From assembly GCF_041530365.1 (NCBI RefSeq), contig NZ_CP168034.1:434001-498000 (forward strand): a stretch of 64,000 nucleotides of DNA, read 5' to 3'. A program made the position numbers and the translations under genes. Below the pieces are notes generated by a model. That model made no database searches. It was given only the letters and a program-made list of their open reading frames with translations, and was not told where the DNA came from. The first letter of the stretch is position 1. Each line of letters begins with the position of its first letter. Below are positions 1-9,811 of this stretch, piece by piece. The DNA comes from Capnocytophaga sp. ARDL2. GTDB taxonomy: Bacteria; Bacteroidota; Bacteroidia; Flavobacteriales; Flavobacteriaceae.

Positions 1-2
1 AG

Positions 3-425
3 ATTTTCAAAGAACATAAATATTACAACAACATTATTGAAAAAACGCAAAAAGGCAATTCAGAAATTACGGCTTATTTAGAATGGTTTTTGGGCTGTTT
101 TGAAATAGCTTTAATTTCCAGTGAGCAATTTTTGAAAGGTTCACTGGACAAATCTTTGTTTTGGAATACGAATCATCAGTCGCTCAACAAAAGGCAGATT
201 TTTGTAATCAATTATTTATACGATAATTACGACAAAGAAGTGGGCTATTTACGTACCTCTTCGTATGCCAAATTGGCAAAAACTTCCACCGATACCGCCT
301 TGAGAGATTTACAAGATTTGGTAGCCAAAGGCATCGCTAAAGAGGAGGATTCTGGCAAGAAAACCAATTATTTGTTGATAAGTCCAAAGGGATTGAGAAT
401 TCCGAAAATAAATACTAACCAATAA
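3..425 (+). CDS. Fic family protein, C-terminal part (cut by window edge)
   Basis: The reading frame is open from the first bases of the window, so the start lies outside. The visible 140 residues match the C-terminal part of Fic-domain proteins: a helical segment with the stretch EWFLGCFEIA, a FWNTNH segment and LNKRQ, then a winged-helix module with the motif DTALRDLQDLVAKGI. Fic proteins transfer AMP or related groups to target proteins; the catalytic HPFxxGNGR loop would lie upstream and cannot be seen. The short gap after the stop leads straight into a promoter for the next gene. The family is fairly certain, but whether it acts as a toxin or a housekeeping enzyme cannot be told. Confidence 0.75.
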   Translation: MFKEHKYYNNIIEKTQKGNSEITAYLEWFLGCFEIALISSEQFLKGSLDKSLFWNTNHQSLNKRQIFVINYLYDNYDKEVGYLRTSSYAKLAKTSTDTALRDLQDLVAKGIAKEEDSGKKTNYLLISPKGLRIPKINTNQ

Positions 426-442
426 ATTAACTTTACCGTAAT

Positions 443-472
443 TTGTAAAAGCGTTAAATAATTTTATATTTG
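443..472 (+). promoter_or_regulatory. Bacteroidota-type promoter (TTG-N19-TATATTTG)
   Basis: TTG at 443-445 and TATATTTG at 465-472 are separated by exactly 19 bases, the consensus spacing of the primary sigma factor of Bacteroidota. The first ATG of the downstream gene is at 478, only five bases beyond the -7 element, so a transcript from here would be nearly leaderless or translation starts further in. Confidence 0.6.
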
Positions 473-477
473 TAACC

Positions 478-852
478 ATGACTTGCAGTACAAAACATAT
501 CAGATGGGTAAAACACATTTTTTTGATGTGTTTTGTGTTGTTTGCATTGAGTCCGTGTGTGGTAAAAAGTGCTTTGTTTGGTGTGGTCAATGTAGAATAT
601 ATAAAACCTACCAACAAAGCCAAAACCTCTACACAAACGAGTATTTGTCAATATTCTTCTGCTGAAAATATAGAAAGTTCAACAGAAAAAGCAACTAACT
701 TCTTTTTATCGGTAAAACCTACTGATAGTACTAATAATCATCTTTTTGTAGTTAGAAAAATTGATATTTTCGACAATTTTTTTGCCTGTTTTTTAGGTAA
801 TAGTCCTTCTAAGTACATTTTATTTAAACGATTGAAATTGGATATTGTATAA
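478..852 (+). CDS. small secreted or membrane protein, unknown function
   Basis: It encodes 124 residues with a hydrophobic segment (HIFLMCFVLFALSPCVV) that looks like a signal peptide or anchor, then a polar tail rich in Ser and Thr. No domain is recognised. Proteins of this size and shape are common in flavobacteria just upstream of transporters and membrane proteins. The ATG at 478 is almost on top of the transcription start predicted from 443-472; an in-frame ATG at 526, just before the hydrophobic core, is the alternative start. It is followed by the DoxD-like gene on the same strand after about 85 bp. Confidence 0.5.
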   Translation: MTCSTKHIRWVKHIFLMCFVLFALSPCVVKSALFGVVNVEYIKPTNKAKTSTQTSICQYSSAENIESSTEKATNFFLSVKPTDSTNNHLFVVRKIDIFDNFFACFLGNSPSKYILFKRLKLDIV

Positions 853-938
853 TTTGTTTTGAATAGTTTTTTCAACGTAAAATTATTCAATTTTTTATAT
901 TCACTTTGGTAGAAAAATTTTCAAAACCAAAGACATAA

Positions 939-1994
939 ATGAGAGAGAATACAAATAAACTACAACAAAAAATCAATAAAATTATGAAATATACAATCGA
1001 ACATTCAGCCCACAATGCAGCTGGACTTTTTACTTTATCTCTTCGCTGGGTTATAGGTTGGACTTATTTTTCTGCTTTTTGGCGAAGGTTGATTTTAGAC
1101 AATAAATTAATTCCTGATGAAGCTGGATATATAGGTGAAAAATTTAACCATTTTCTGCCCAATGCTCTGGGAATAAAACCTATTATCGAATACTTGGTTT
1201 CCAATCCTGAAGTATTGCAGATTTCTATGGTGGCTTTTACAATTGTCGAAGCCATTGTAGGCTTGTTGATTATTTTAGGCTTGTTTACTCGACTGATGAG
1301 CATTGGAGTGTTTTCACTGGCAATGGGAATTTTGTTGGGGTCTGGATGGATAGGTACTACCTGCTTGGACGAATGGCAAATAGGTGTTTTGGGCGTTGCA
1401 GGTGGTTTTACGCTGTTTCTTTCAGGTAGTGGAGTTTATTCTTTAGACAATTATTTGATTGCTAAAAACTATGCATTTACCCACAAAAAATGGTTTGCAT
1501 TTTTGGGGTCTGGCAATTTGTCTATTTATCGTCTAAAACCTATTGTTTTAGGAATTTCGGTACTTATTTTTGGATTGACTTTGTTTACCAATCAATATTT
1601 TCACGGAGGTGTATTTGGAAAATTGCACAACAAATCTGTAAAACCAAAAATAGAAATCTCTAATGTTGAATATACAGATACACAGTTGAAATTTCAGATG
1701 TTTAGAGTAGAAGGTGCTGATGTTTACGGTTCGTTTTTAATTTACATAGAAATTTTGAACGAAAAAAATGAAGTTGTAAAAACTATCAATCAAAATGAAT
1801 TGGCACAATATCCTGTGGAAAAAATTCACAATCATTATGTAGCTAAAGTAAAATCGGGAGTTCATAGTTTGATTGTTCCTTTGGGAGCAAAAGCCGATTT
1901 TGTCATTGATTTGGATACCATCAAAATCAATAAAAATTACAAACTAAAACTCATTGATATAAGTGGAATTGAATGGGAGAAGAGTATAGAATAA
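939..1994 (+). CDS. DoxD/DoxA-like membrane protein (TQO subunit family, DoxX superfamily)
   Basis: The protein has 351 residues. Its N-terminal half has about four membrane segments and the features of the DoxD subunit of thiosulfate:quinone oxidoreductase (LRWVIGWTYFSAFWRR near residue 36, and GLLIILGLFTRL). The C-terminal third (from about residue 240) is a soluble module resembling the DoxA subunit, so the two subunits of the archaeal enzyme appear fused, as is usual in Bacteroidota. In archaea the enzyme passes electrons from thiosulfate to quinone; the substrate here is not known. ATG at 939 is used; ATG at 984 (MKYTIEHS) is a possible alternative. A strong terminator follows. Confidence 0.7.
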   Translation: MRENTNKLQQKINKIMKYTIEHSAHNAAGLFTLSLRWVIGWTYFSAFWRRLILDNKLIPDEAGYIGEKFNHFLPNALGIKPIIEYLVSNPEVLQISMVAFTIVEAIVGLLIILGLFTRLMSIGVFSLAMGILLGSGWIGTTCLDEWQIGVLGVAGGFTLFLSGSGVYSLDNYLIAKNYAFTHKKWFAFLGSGNLSIYRLKPIVLGISVLIFGLTLFTNQYFHGGVFGKLHNKSVKPKIEISNVEYTDTQLKFQMFRVEGADVYGSFLIYIEILNEKNEVVKTINQNELAQYPVEKIHNHYVAKVKSGVHSLIVPLGAKADFVIDLDTIKINKNYKLKLIDISGIEWEKSIE

Positions 1995-1998
1995 AGCG

Positions 1999-2040
1999 TA
2001 CGTAGCGACATGGCATTCCTATGTCGCTACGTATTTTTCA
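1999..2040 (+). terminator. Rho-independent terminator after the DoxD-like gene
   Basis: A perfect 13-bp inverted repeat (1999-2011 with 2021-2033) with a 9-base loop is followed by five T. It lies between convergent genes, 5 bases past the stop of the + strand gene. The U-run is only present on the + strand side. Confidence 0.8.
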
Positions 2041-2070
2041 ATTCAATATCTTATACAAAGATATTTATTT

Positions 2071-3360
2071 TTAACTCACAACCACTGTCTGAACTGTAGA
2101 AAATTCGTACAATGCCCAACGTGATAATTCACGACCATACCCCGAATTTTTTATACCAGCAAATGGTAAACTTGGATAACTTATTACCATTTCGTTGATA
2201 AACACTGTACCCTCTTCAAAGACAAACAAATGCTCTTGAATACTTGTGATATCTTTTGTAAATATGCTCACGCCCAATCCATATTCTGAAGCATTGCTCA
2301 TTTCTATTGCATCTTCCAATGTATCAAAGATTTGCAAGGGTGCGACAGGTCCAAAGGTTTCTTCCTTCCAAAGCGGCATGGAAGTTTGTATGTTTTCTAC
2401 AATAGTCGGTTCGAAATAGGCACCTTTTCTCAAACCGCCAAGCAAAATAGTCGCTCCTTGTTCTACACTCTTTGACAGTTGTGTTTCTAATTCTATAGCC
2501 AAATCTTCACGAGCCATTTCGGAAAATTGAGTTTTGGCGTCGTATTTATCCCCAATGTTTAGAGTTTTTGTTTCTTTGATAAAAGCTGCTAAAAAAGCAT
2601 CATATTTTTCTCTCTGAATCAAAAAACGCTTTGCAGCTATACAACTCTGTCCTGAGTTGAGAAAACGTGCTTTAACGGCGATTTTTGCAGTTTTTTCTAT
2701 ATCCGCATCATTGAGTACAATAAAAGCATTACTTCCTCCTAATTCTAATACACATTTTTTTAAGTATTTCCCAGCTGTTGTAGCAACCATTCTTCCTGCT
2801 TTTTCACTTCCTGTAAACGAAACCGCTTTTACAATTGAATGAGCAATAACGGATTCCATTTCACTACCTGCCACAACAATAGGAAAATATATTGCTGTAT
2901 CCGCCTGAGCAAATACTTCGTCGAGCAGTTGTACGCATGTAGGAACATTACTTGCATGTTTGAGTACGACTACATTACCTACAATCAGTGTTGGAATTGC
3001 AAAACGAAATACCTGCCAAAATGGAAAATTCCAAGGCATTATACCAAGGACTACCCCCATTGGACTAAAACGAGTATAACTCTTTTTCCATGGCGAATTG
3101 ATGATTTCTTCTTGTAAAAAATCTACTGCATGCTTGAGATAATATTCACAAAGTAGAGCACATTTTTCTATTTCTGCTATTGATTCGGATATTGGTTTGT
3201 TCATATCCGTAGTAATTGCATGTGCTAATCGTTTTTTGTTCAAAAGCAAAAAATCTTTTATTGTTTCAATAGATTGCAATCGACGCTCAATCGTAAATCG
3301 GCTCCAGGTTTTATATTGCTCTTGAGCCTTTTGTAGTTGTATAGTAATGTCTATAGTCAT
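2071..3360 (-). CDS. NAD(P)-dependent aldehyde dehydrogenase, succinate-semialdehyde type
   Basis: The protein (429 residues from the ATG at 3360) is an aldehyde dehydrogenase. GIMPWNFPFWQVFRF lies in the cofactor-binding region, the LELGGSNAF motif carries the general-base Glu (about residue 206), and NSGQSCIAAKRF carries the catalytic Cys (about residue 240). The last motif is typical of succinate-semialdehyde dehydrogenases of the Sad/GabD type, which oxidise succinate semialdehyde to succinate. It is a little shorter than most members (about 450-460). An in-frame GTG at 3378 would add six residues, but the ATG gives the conventional N-terminus. It reads away from infB and is separated from it by a terminator, so it is probably transcribed alone. 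Confidence 0.85.
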   Translation of the reverse strand: MTIDITIQLQKAQEQYKTWSRFTIERRLQSIETIKDFLLLNKKRLAHAITTDMNKPISESIAEIEKCALLCEYYLKHAVDFLQEEIINSPWKKSYTRFSPMGVVLGIMPWNFPFWQVFRFAIPTLIVGNVVVLKHASNVPTCVQLLDEVFAQADTAIYFPIVVAGSEMESVIAHSIVKAVSFTGSEKAGRMVATTAGKYLKKCVLELGGSNAFIVLNDADIEKTAKIAVKARFLNSGQSCIAAKRFLIQREKYDAFLAAFIKETKTLNIGDKYDAKTQFSEMAREDLAIELETQLSKSVEQGATILLGGLRKGAYFEPTIVENIQTSMPLWKEETFGPVAPLQIFDTLEDAIEMSNASEYGLGVSIFTKDITSIQEHLFVFEEGTVFINEMVISYPSLPFAGIKNSGYGRELSRWALYEFSTVQTVVVS

Positions 3361-3391
3361 AAGTGTTTTGTTTCTCACAAGCTCAAAGATA

Positions 3392-3425
3392 CAAAAAAAC
3401 CGCCTCGATTGAGGCGGTTTTTTAC
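3392..3425 (-). terminator. Terminator downstream of infB
   Basis: A 9-bp GC-rich inverted repeat (3398-3406 with 3411-3419, core CCGCCTC/GAGGCGG) is flanked by A-runs and T-runs on both sides, so it can end transcription on either strand. It directly follows the infB stop codon. Confidence 0.85.
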
Positions 3426-3427
3426 TA

Positions 3428-6277
3428 TTATAAAGTTTTCTTTACTTCTACTTCTTGGAATGCTTCGATGATGTCGTATTCTTTGATGTCGTTGTAGTTT
3501 TTGATTTGGATACCACAATCGTAACCTTTTGATACTTCTTTTACATCGTCTTTGAAGCGTTTCAGTGCTTCTAATGTTCCGGTGTAAATTACTACTCCCT
3601 CGCGGATTAAGCGGATTTTTGAGTTGCGGAAGATTTTTCCATCCGTTACCATACATCCTGCAATAGTACCCACTTTTGAGATTTTGAATGTCTGACGGAT
3701 TTCGGCTGTACCAGTGATTTCTTCTTTCAACTCTGGCGACAACATTCCTTCCATCGCATCTTTTACATCGTCGATTGCGTCATAGATAATTGAGTAAGTC
3801 TTGATGTCGATTTCCTCTTTGTCTGCAATGGCTTTTGCATTTGCCATTGGTCGTACATTAAATCCGATAATAATCGCATCTGATGCCGATGCCAACAATA
3901 CATCCGATTCTGTAATGGCTCCTACTCCTTTGTGGATGATGTTTACTTGAATCTCTTCTGTAGATAGTTTTGAGAACGAGTCTGACAACGCCTCTACTGA
4001 TCCGTCCACATCTCCTTTCAAGATGATGTTCAACTCTTTGAACTCTCCTAATGCGATACGACGACCGATTTCTGCAAGGGTAATGTGTCTTTGTGCTCTT
4101 ACCGATTGCTCACGAATCAATTGTGTACGCTTTGCTGCTATTTGTTTTGCTTCTCTTTCGTCTTCAAATACATTGAATTTGTCTCCGGCTGTTGGTGCTC
4201 CGTCCAATCCAAGGATAGACACTGGGCGAGATGGTCCTGCTACTTTTACGGCTTTTCCACGCTCATCGTGCATCGCCTTGATTTTTCCGTGGTTTTTACC
4301 AGCCAATACATAGTCTCCTACTTTCAACGAACCGTTTTGTACCAAAATCGTCGATACATATCCGCGTCCTTTGTCCAAGAAGGCTTCTACTACGGTTCCT
4401 GATGCGATACGATTTGGATTGGCTTTCAATTCCAACATTTCTGCTTCGAGCAATACTTTTTCCAACAATTCTTGTACTCCTTGTCCAAATTTCGCCGAAA
4501 TATCTTGCGATTGATAACTACCTCCCCACTCTTCTACCAAGAAGTTCATCGATGCCAATTTCTCCTTGATTTTGTCTGGGTTTGCCGTTGGTTTATCTAC
4601 TTTATTGATTGCAAAAATGATAGGCACTCCTGCTGCTTGTGCGTGAGAGATTGCCTCTTTAGTCTGTGGCATAATATCGTCGTCGGCTGCTACTACGATA
4701 ATGGCAATATCGGTAACTTGAGCACCTCTGGCACGCATCGCCGTAAATGCCTCGTGTCCTGGTGTATCAAGGAAAGTGATTTTTTGACCATTTTCCAAGG
4801 TTACTCCATAAGCTCCGATGTGCTGCGTGATTCCTCCTGATTCTCCTGCAATAACATTTGCTTTACGAATATAGTCCAAAAGCGATGTTTTTCCGTGATC
4901 CACATGTCCCATTACGGTAACGATAGGAGCACGAGTTTCTAAATCTTCTGGTCTATCGGCTTCTTCTACCAAATTATCTTCTAATTCGGCTGTAGTAAAT
5001 TGTACTTCGTATCCAAACTCATCGGCAACGATAGTCAAAGTTTCTGCATCCAAACGCTGGTTCATAGTAACCATGATACCCAACGACATACATGTACCGA
5101 TTACTTGAGTGATAGACACATTCATCATTGTAGCCACCTCTCCTACGGTTACGAATTCTGTAACTTTCAATACTTTGTTGTCTTCTTCTGCTCTTGCCTC
5201 CTCTTCTTTCTTACGGTGCAATTCGCGTTTATCTTTACGGTATTTAGCAGCTTTTGACTTGTTTTGTTTACCTTGCAATCTTTCGAGCGTTTCTTTGATT
5301 TGGTTTTTCACCTCTTCGTCTGTTGGCTCTACTTTTACAATTGGAGCTTTACCTCTTTGATTTTTGTTGTTTTTATTTTTTGCATTTTTATTGGCATCGT
5401 TTCCACCTTGTCTGTTGGCAGGATTTGCGTTGCCTTTAGCGTTTTGAGTAGTTGCAGCTCCTTCAGCTTTGTTGATGCGTTTGCGTTTGTTTTTTGCAGG
5501 TTTATCTCCATTTGCATTAGCTGCATTTCCTCCTTTATTTCCACCATTTTTGGCGTTTTTATCACCTGGTTTCTTTTTGGCTTTATCAAATTGAGTCAAA
5601 TCGATTTTTTGGTTGGTAATCACCGGACCTGTCAATTTTTGATATTGCGTTTTGATCATGGTATCTTCAGTAGATTCAGTTTTTTCTACTGTTTTTTCCA
5701 CTTTTTCAGTTTTTTCTACTTTTGGTTTTTCCTCTTTAGCTTTAGGCTTTTCAGGAGTAGAAACAGGTTTATTTTCAGAAGCAACCTCTTTTTTAGGTTT
5801 TTCTGATTTTTCTGCTACTTTTTCTTTTTTTGCAGGAGTATTTTCAGACGCACTAAGATCTTTCTGTACTGATGGAACATCTACAGTTTCTTTTTTCTTT
5901 TTCGGCTCTAAATCAATTTTGCCCACAGGCTTGATTGCCGTCACTTTTTCAGCTTTTGCTTTGATAATTTCTTGTTCGCGAGCTCTTTTCTCTTCTTCTT
6001 CTTTTTTGCGTTGAGCCTCAAGTTCTTTCTCTCTCTCGATACGCAATTGTTCTTTTTCTTTCTTCTTTTCCTCGCTTACTTCCTGCATAGCAGCTTTTCT
6101 ACCTTTATCGGCAGAAAACTGTTTGTTGAGCGTTTGATACTCTTCGTCAGAGATTTTGGCATTTAAAGAGGCTTCTATTTCAAAACCTTTTGATTTTAAA
6201 TACTCAATCGCTCTGTCTAAAGAGATGTTTAGCTCTCGTAATACTTTGTTTATTCTTATGGTTCTTTTTTCAGACAT
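3428..6277 (-). CDS. infB: Translation initiation factor IF-2
   Basis: IF-2 is the GTPase that brings initiator fMet-tRNA to the 30S subunit and promotes subunit joining. The 949-residue protein has an N-terminal IF2 module (1-60), a long Lys/Glu/Asn-rich linker (about 60-360), and a second N-domain. The GTPase domain follows with G1 GHVDHGKT (457-464), G3 DTPGH (504-508) and G4 NKVD (558-561), then domains II-IV up to the C-terminal tRNA-binding part. The highly charged low-complexity linker is usual for Bacteroidota. It is the last gene of the rimP-nusA-infB operon and is followed by a strong terminator. Confidence 0.98.
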   Translation of the reverse strand: MSEKRTIRINKVLRELNISLDRAIEYLKSKGFEIEASLNAKISDEEYQTLNKQFSADKGRKAAMQEVSEEKKKEKEQLRIEREKELEAQRKKEEEEKRAREQEIIKAKAEKVTAIKPVGKIDLEPKKKKETVDVPSVQKDLSASENTPAKKEKVAEKSEKPKKEVASENKPVSTPEKPKAKEEKPKVEKTEKVEKTVEKTESTEDTMIKTQYQKLTGPVITNQKIDLTQFDKAKKKPGDKNAKNGGNKGGNAANANGDKPAKNKRKRINKAEGAATTQNAKGNANPANRQGGNDANKNAKNKNNKNQRGKAPIVKVEPTDEEVKNQIKETLERLQGKQNKSKAAKYRKDKRELHRKKEEEARAEEDNKVLKVTEFVTVGEVATMMNVSITQVIGTCMSLGIMVTMNQRLDAETLTIVADEFGYEVQFTTAELEDNLVEEADRPEDLETRAPIVTVMGHVDHGKTSLLDYIRKANVIAGESGGITQHIGAYGVTLENGQKITFLDTPGHEAFTAMRARGAQVTDIAIIVVAADDDIMPQTKEAISHAQAAGVPIIFAINKVDKPTANPDKIKEKLASMNFLVEEWGGSYQSQDISAKFGQGVQELLEKVLLEAEMLELKANPNRIASGTVVEAFLDKGRGYVSTILVQNGSLKVGDYVLAGKNHGKIKAMHDERGKAVKVAGPSRPVSILGLDGAPTAGDKFNVFEDEREAKQIAAKRTQLIREQSVRAQRHITLAEIGRRIALGEFKELNIILKGDVDGSVEALSDSFSKLSTEEIQVNIIHKGVGAITESDVLLASASDAIIIGFNVRPMANAKAIADKEEIDIKTYSIIYDAIDDVKDAMEGMLSPELKEEITGTAEIRQTFKISKVGTIAGCMVTDGKIFRNSKIRLIREGVVIYTGTLEALKRFKDDVKEVSKGYDCGIQIKNYNDIKEYDIIEAFQEVEVKKTL

Positions 6278-6447
6278 ATTGGATCTTTATATTGTGTGTC
6301 TTTGTTGTCATTCAGAACGAAACGATTTTGGAGTGATGAATCTCGACAAATAGATTACTTCGTTAGTTTAGGTTACCCTCTTGTCTTCCTTTCGTTGGAA
6401 TGACAAAGTTAATTATTAATTACAAAATTTTGTAATTGAAAATTTAA

Positions 6448-7692
6448 TTACTCTTCGTCAAATTCTTCTTTCAAGATGTTGATTACATCTATTACGGTTT
6501 CTTCTTCTAGGTCGGTTCTGCGTACCAACTCTTCTACCGTGTGCTTTAAGATACTTTTTGCTGTATCCAAACCTATTTTTGCAAATTCATCGATTACCCA
6601 TTGGTCGATTTCATCAACAAATTCAATCATTTCTACATCGTCATCGTCGTCATTTGCTTGATTTCTAATTACATCTATTTCGTATCCTGTAAGTTTACTT
6701 GCCAATTTGATGTTTTGACCGTTTCTTCCGATGGCTTTTGATACTTCGCTGATTTCTAAATAAACCGTTGCTTTTTTGTTTTCTTCGTCAATTTTTACTT
6801 CTGTTATTTCAGCTGGAGCCAATGCACGAGAAATCAACAATGATGGATTTTCTGTAAAGTGAATTACATCGATATTTTCATTTCCTAATTCTCTTACAAT
6901 TCCGTGAATACGCGAACCTTTTACTCCCACACACGCACCTACTGCATCGATATTGTCGTTGTAGCTATCTACGGCTACTTTTGCTTTTTCTCCTGGAATG
7001 CGTACGATGCGTTTGATGTTGATGATTCCTTCTGCAATTTCTGGAATTTCTTGTTCAAACAATTTTTCCATAAAGGCTTCTGAAGTACGGCTCATGATGA
7101 TTTGCGGTTTGCTTCCTTTCAACTCTACCGCTTCAATAATTCCGCGTACTGGTTCACCTTTTTTGAAATAATCCGATGGGATTTGTTTGTCTTTTGGCAA
7201 TACGATTTCGTTGTTTTCGTCGTCAATCAAAATCACAGCTTTTGGACGAATATGGTGTACCTCTGCGGTATAAACCTCATTTATTAAATCTTTGAACTGC
7301 TTGTAAAGATTGGTGCTGTCGTGTTCGTGGATTTTTGTAATCAAGTTTTGACGCAAAGCCAAAATCGAACGGCGACCTAAATCAATCAAGTGATAAACTT
7401 GAGAAACTTCTTCACCTACTTCAAAATCTGACTCAATTTTACGAGCTTCGTCCAAAGCAATTTCCGTGTTTTCGTCTTCCACCTCACCGTTGTTTACTAC
7501 TACACGGTTTCTCCAAATTTCCATATCCCCTTTGTCTGGGTTGATGATAATGTCAAAGTTATCGTCTGATCCAAATTTCTTTTTCAATGTATTGCGAAAT
7601 ACATCTTCCAAAATGGCCATTAGAGTAACTTTGTCTATATGTTTGAAGTCTTTAAACTCTAAAAACGAATCGATTAATGCACGATTATCCAT
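6448..7692 (-). CDS. nusA: Transcription termination/antitermination factor NusA
   Basis: NusA binds RNA polymerase and nascent RNA and modulates pausing, termination and rRNA antitermination. The 414-residue protein shows the N-terminal polymerase-binding domain, an S1 domain (about 130-200), and two KH domains (VGVKGSRIHGIVREL and AIGRNGQNIKLASKLTGYEIDV). It ends in an acidic stretch with no full C-terminal AR repeats, the usual short form in Bacteroidota. It lies 17 bp after rimP and about 170 bp before infB on the same strand, the classic operon. Confidence 0.97.
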   Translation of the reverse strand: MDNRALIDSFLEFKDFKHIDKVTLMAILEDVFRNTLKKKFGSDDNFDIIINPDKGDMEIWRNRVVVNNGEVEDENTEIALDEARKIESDFEVGEEVSQVYHLIDLGRRSILALRQNLITKIHEHDSTNLYKQFKDLINEVYTAEVHHIRPKAVILIDDENNEIVLPKDKQIPSDYFKKGEPVRGIIEAVELKGSKPQIIMSRTSEAFMEKLFEQEIPEIAEGIINIKRIVRIPGEKAKVAVDSYNDNIDAVGACVGVKGSRIHGIVRELGNENIDVIHFTENPSLLISRALAPAEITEVKIDEENKKATVYLEISEVSKAIGRNGQNIKLASKLTGYEIDVIRNQANDDDDDVEMIEFVDEIDQWVIDEFAKIGLDTAKSILKHTVEELVRRTDLEEETVIDVINILKEEFDEE

Positions 7693-7709
7693 AGTTTGTT
7701 TCTATTATT

Positions 7710-8174
7710 TTAAAATGATATTACAATTACTGCTTTTTTGATTTCTGAATAAGGAATTTCCGCATTTTTGATTACGGTTTCTTTTCCTTTTCCTATTTTT
7801 TTTGGTTCACGAGCTTTCCATTCCAGAGAAATTTTCTCATCATCTGCATTGAGCAATTGAGCTTCGATAGTTTCTGTGGCTGTGGTTACTTCGATTTTTC
7901 TACCAATGTTTTTCTTGTATTGTCTTGGCAATTTTAAAGGAGAAGTAGCACCTGCCGAAGCCACCTCCAACGAAAAATCTTGCTCTTCACGGTCGAGATT
8001 ATGCTCAATGGCACGGCTCATGTCAATACAATCTTGCAACGAAACCCCTTGATCACCATCAATTGTTACATTGATTTTATAATCCGATGAAATGTTTAAG
8101 TCTATTAGAAACAAATGCGGATATTGCTCCAATCCACGGTCTAATAATTCTTGTACTTTTTCTTTAAAACTCAT
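7710..8174 (-). CDS. rimP: Ribosome maturation factor RimP
   Basis: RimP assists late maturation of the 30S subunit. The 154-residue protein has the family length and typical features: the N-terminal alpha/beta domain, the [17 protein letters not shown] segment, [28 protein letters not shown] in the centre (quoted region about residues 67-95), and a C-terminal SH3-like fold. It is the first gene of the operon with nusA and infB. About 200 bp of AT-rich sequence separates it from the next gene upstream. Confidence 0.95.
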   Translation of the reverse strand: MSFKEKVQELLDRGLEQYPHLFLIDLNISSDYKINVTIDGDQGVSLQDCIDMSRAIEHNLDREEQDFSLEVASAGATSPLKLPRQYKKNIGRKIEVTTATETIEAQLLNADDEKISLEWKAREPKKIGKGKETVIKNAEIPYSEIKKAVIVISF

Positions 8175-8373
8175 ACTTTATATACGACATAAGGAGGCTA
8201 TATGCCCCCTCATTCTGTCTTTGTTTTCATTATATGTTTGCAAATGTATGAATTATGTTTGGATTATACAAGTTTTATTTATGCTAAATTACTTAAAATA
8301 TTCATTTTTGTATAATATTATTTAAATTCTTTTTTTTTCATTATAATTTAGGTAGTCAGGTTAAACATTTTTT

Positions 8374-8985
8374 TTACATTCCATTGTATTCTTTCGCTAT
8401 CAAATGTAATTCATTTAGACCAAATTCTTTTCGCTTAATCAATGCTAAAAAATCTTCTTCATTTGAAAAGTATTTTTCCAAATTGATGCGAAATAAACGA
8501 TGATCTGCCGTTGGAAATGGTTCATTTGTTTTAATAGCAATCAAAGTTGGTAATGTTTCATTTTTTCTCTTGAAAAAATAATGTGTAACACTGTTGGTAT
8601 ATTCTCTTCTGTGTTCGATATAAGTAGTTTCATAGATTGACAAATCGCCAGAAACTATTTTTCTCAACCACTCGGCTCTTTTTACTTTTTTTGAATCTTG
8701 TTTTCTTTTGTTATAAAATTCTGTCGAAGTAAATAGCAATGTTGCTTTTGAATCAAATACTATTGAATCTATATTTGTACTCTGAACACGATGTTTTTTT
8801 CCATCGTATCTATAATTGATACGCTTTTGATTGGCTAAAAGTGGTACGATAATTTTTCCTTCTACTGTTTTTTTGTTTGAAAGATAAATAGTTCCTCTTT
8901 CTATGTTATTTGGTACTAAACTAATCGTATGTTGAGCTAAGAGTCCATACGAAATTAACGATAAAAAAATTGATAATATTCTCAT
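8374..8985 (-). CDS. Secreted protein of unknown function
   Basis: The 203-residue product starts with a signal peptide (RILSIFLSLISYGLLAQ, cut expected after LAQ) and is otherwise soluble and basic. No family is recognised. Features include a beta-rich N-terminal part (GTIYLSNKKTVEGKI) and a helical C-terminus ending ELHLIAKEYNGM. It resembles the many small periplasmic proteins of flavobacteria that have lineage-restricted homologues. It lies alone between the rimP operon and the DUF2459 gene, on the same strand as both. Confidence 0.65.
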   Translation of the reverse strand: MRILSIFLSLISYGLLAQHTISLVPNNIERGTIYLSNKKTVEGKIIVPLLANQKRINYRYDGKKHRVQSTNIDSIVFDSKATLLFTSTEFYNKRKQDSKKVKRAEWLRKIVSGDLSIYETTYIEHRREYTNSVTHYFFKRKNETLPTLIAIKTNEPFPTADHRLFRINLEKYFSNEEDFLALIKRKEFGLNELHLIAKEYNGM

Positions 8986-9059
8986 AATTGTATAGATTTT
9001 TATAAAATAGTTGCAAAAAACATTCCAATTTTTTGAATATTATTCAAGATATATCTTAA

Positions 9060-9740
9060 TTAGTTTTTATAATGCCTAAAAATTCCTTTATCCGTTGCTG
9101 TCCAAAGAGCTGCTTTTTGTTCGCCTATTTTCAAAACCTGATTTGCCCAAGTATTACAAGTTGTAAAAAAACTATAACTACCAATAGCATCATAAAACAC
9201 ATCATTGTCTCCATAGACAGCATCTGTTTCGATTTTCTGAAAAGCACCCAAATTTGTACGCACAAATTTTTGCTCTACAAACGCAACCATTGCTTTGTAT
9301 TGTGAGGGAGTAACCGAAAGTTTTACACAATCTTCACCTTCTTTCATTGTAGAATAAAAAGTGCAATGCATAGCCGAAGTACTCAATCCAAAGGCAGCGT
9401 TGAAAGCTGTAGAAAATTTCAAATCTGCCCAAGTAGGTGTATCAAGATAAAAACCTTTGTCTCCCCAACCAACGGCAATGTATTTAAAATCTGTTCGCTG
9501 ACTTTTGGTATGTGCATAAGAAATTGAGGCACTCCAATCTTTGTATTCGTTTTTTACAGGAAATACAATGTCTGTATGTACTCCGTTGGTGAGCAAATAG
9601 ACATCAATTTCTTTTGATTCCGTAGTTTGTTTTTCCTTTACTGGAATCAAAGGTGAAAGAATTACTGCCAATAAATATAGTACGACAAATCCAATAATGA
9701 ATAGTAATACTTTGAGTAGATAAATTAAAAAAATCTTCAT
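9060..9740 (-). CDS. DUF2459 (TIGR02117) family membrane-anchored protein
   Basis: A protein of 226 residues with one N-terminal membrane segment (about 3-28) and a periplasmic domain of the DUF2459/TIGR02117 family. Typical motifs are VYLLTNGVHTDIVFPV, VGWGDKGFYLDTPTW and FFTTCNTWANQVLK near the end; the last holds a conserved Cys, and the His in GVHTDI could be its catalytic partner. The family is widespread and uncharacterised. Spacing to the OmpH-like gene upstream is about 70 bp, so they may be co-transcribed. Confidence 0.85.
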   Translation of the reverse strand: MKIFLIYLLKVLLFIIGFVVLYLLAVILSPLIPVKEKQTTESKEIDVYLLTNGVHTDIVFPVKNEYKDWSASISYAHTKSQRTDFKYIAVGWGDKGFYLDTPTWADLKFSTAFNAAFGLSTSAMHCTFYSTMKEGEDCVKLSVTPSQYKAMVAFVEQKFVRTNLGAFQKIETDAVYGDNDVFYDAIGSYSFFTTCNTWANQVLKIGEQKAALWTATDKGIFRHYKN

Positions 9741-9811
9741 AAAAAAACTGTTTGGTACTCAAATATACAATTTTTCCCAAACAGTTTCCGCCTATGAATA
9801 ACTTTACTCTA

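Noticed and set aside
5264..6166. Long + strand frames opposite the infB linker
   Set aside because: They are antisense shadows of the Lys/Glu-rich coding repeat of infB, giving Phe/Ser-rich products.
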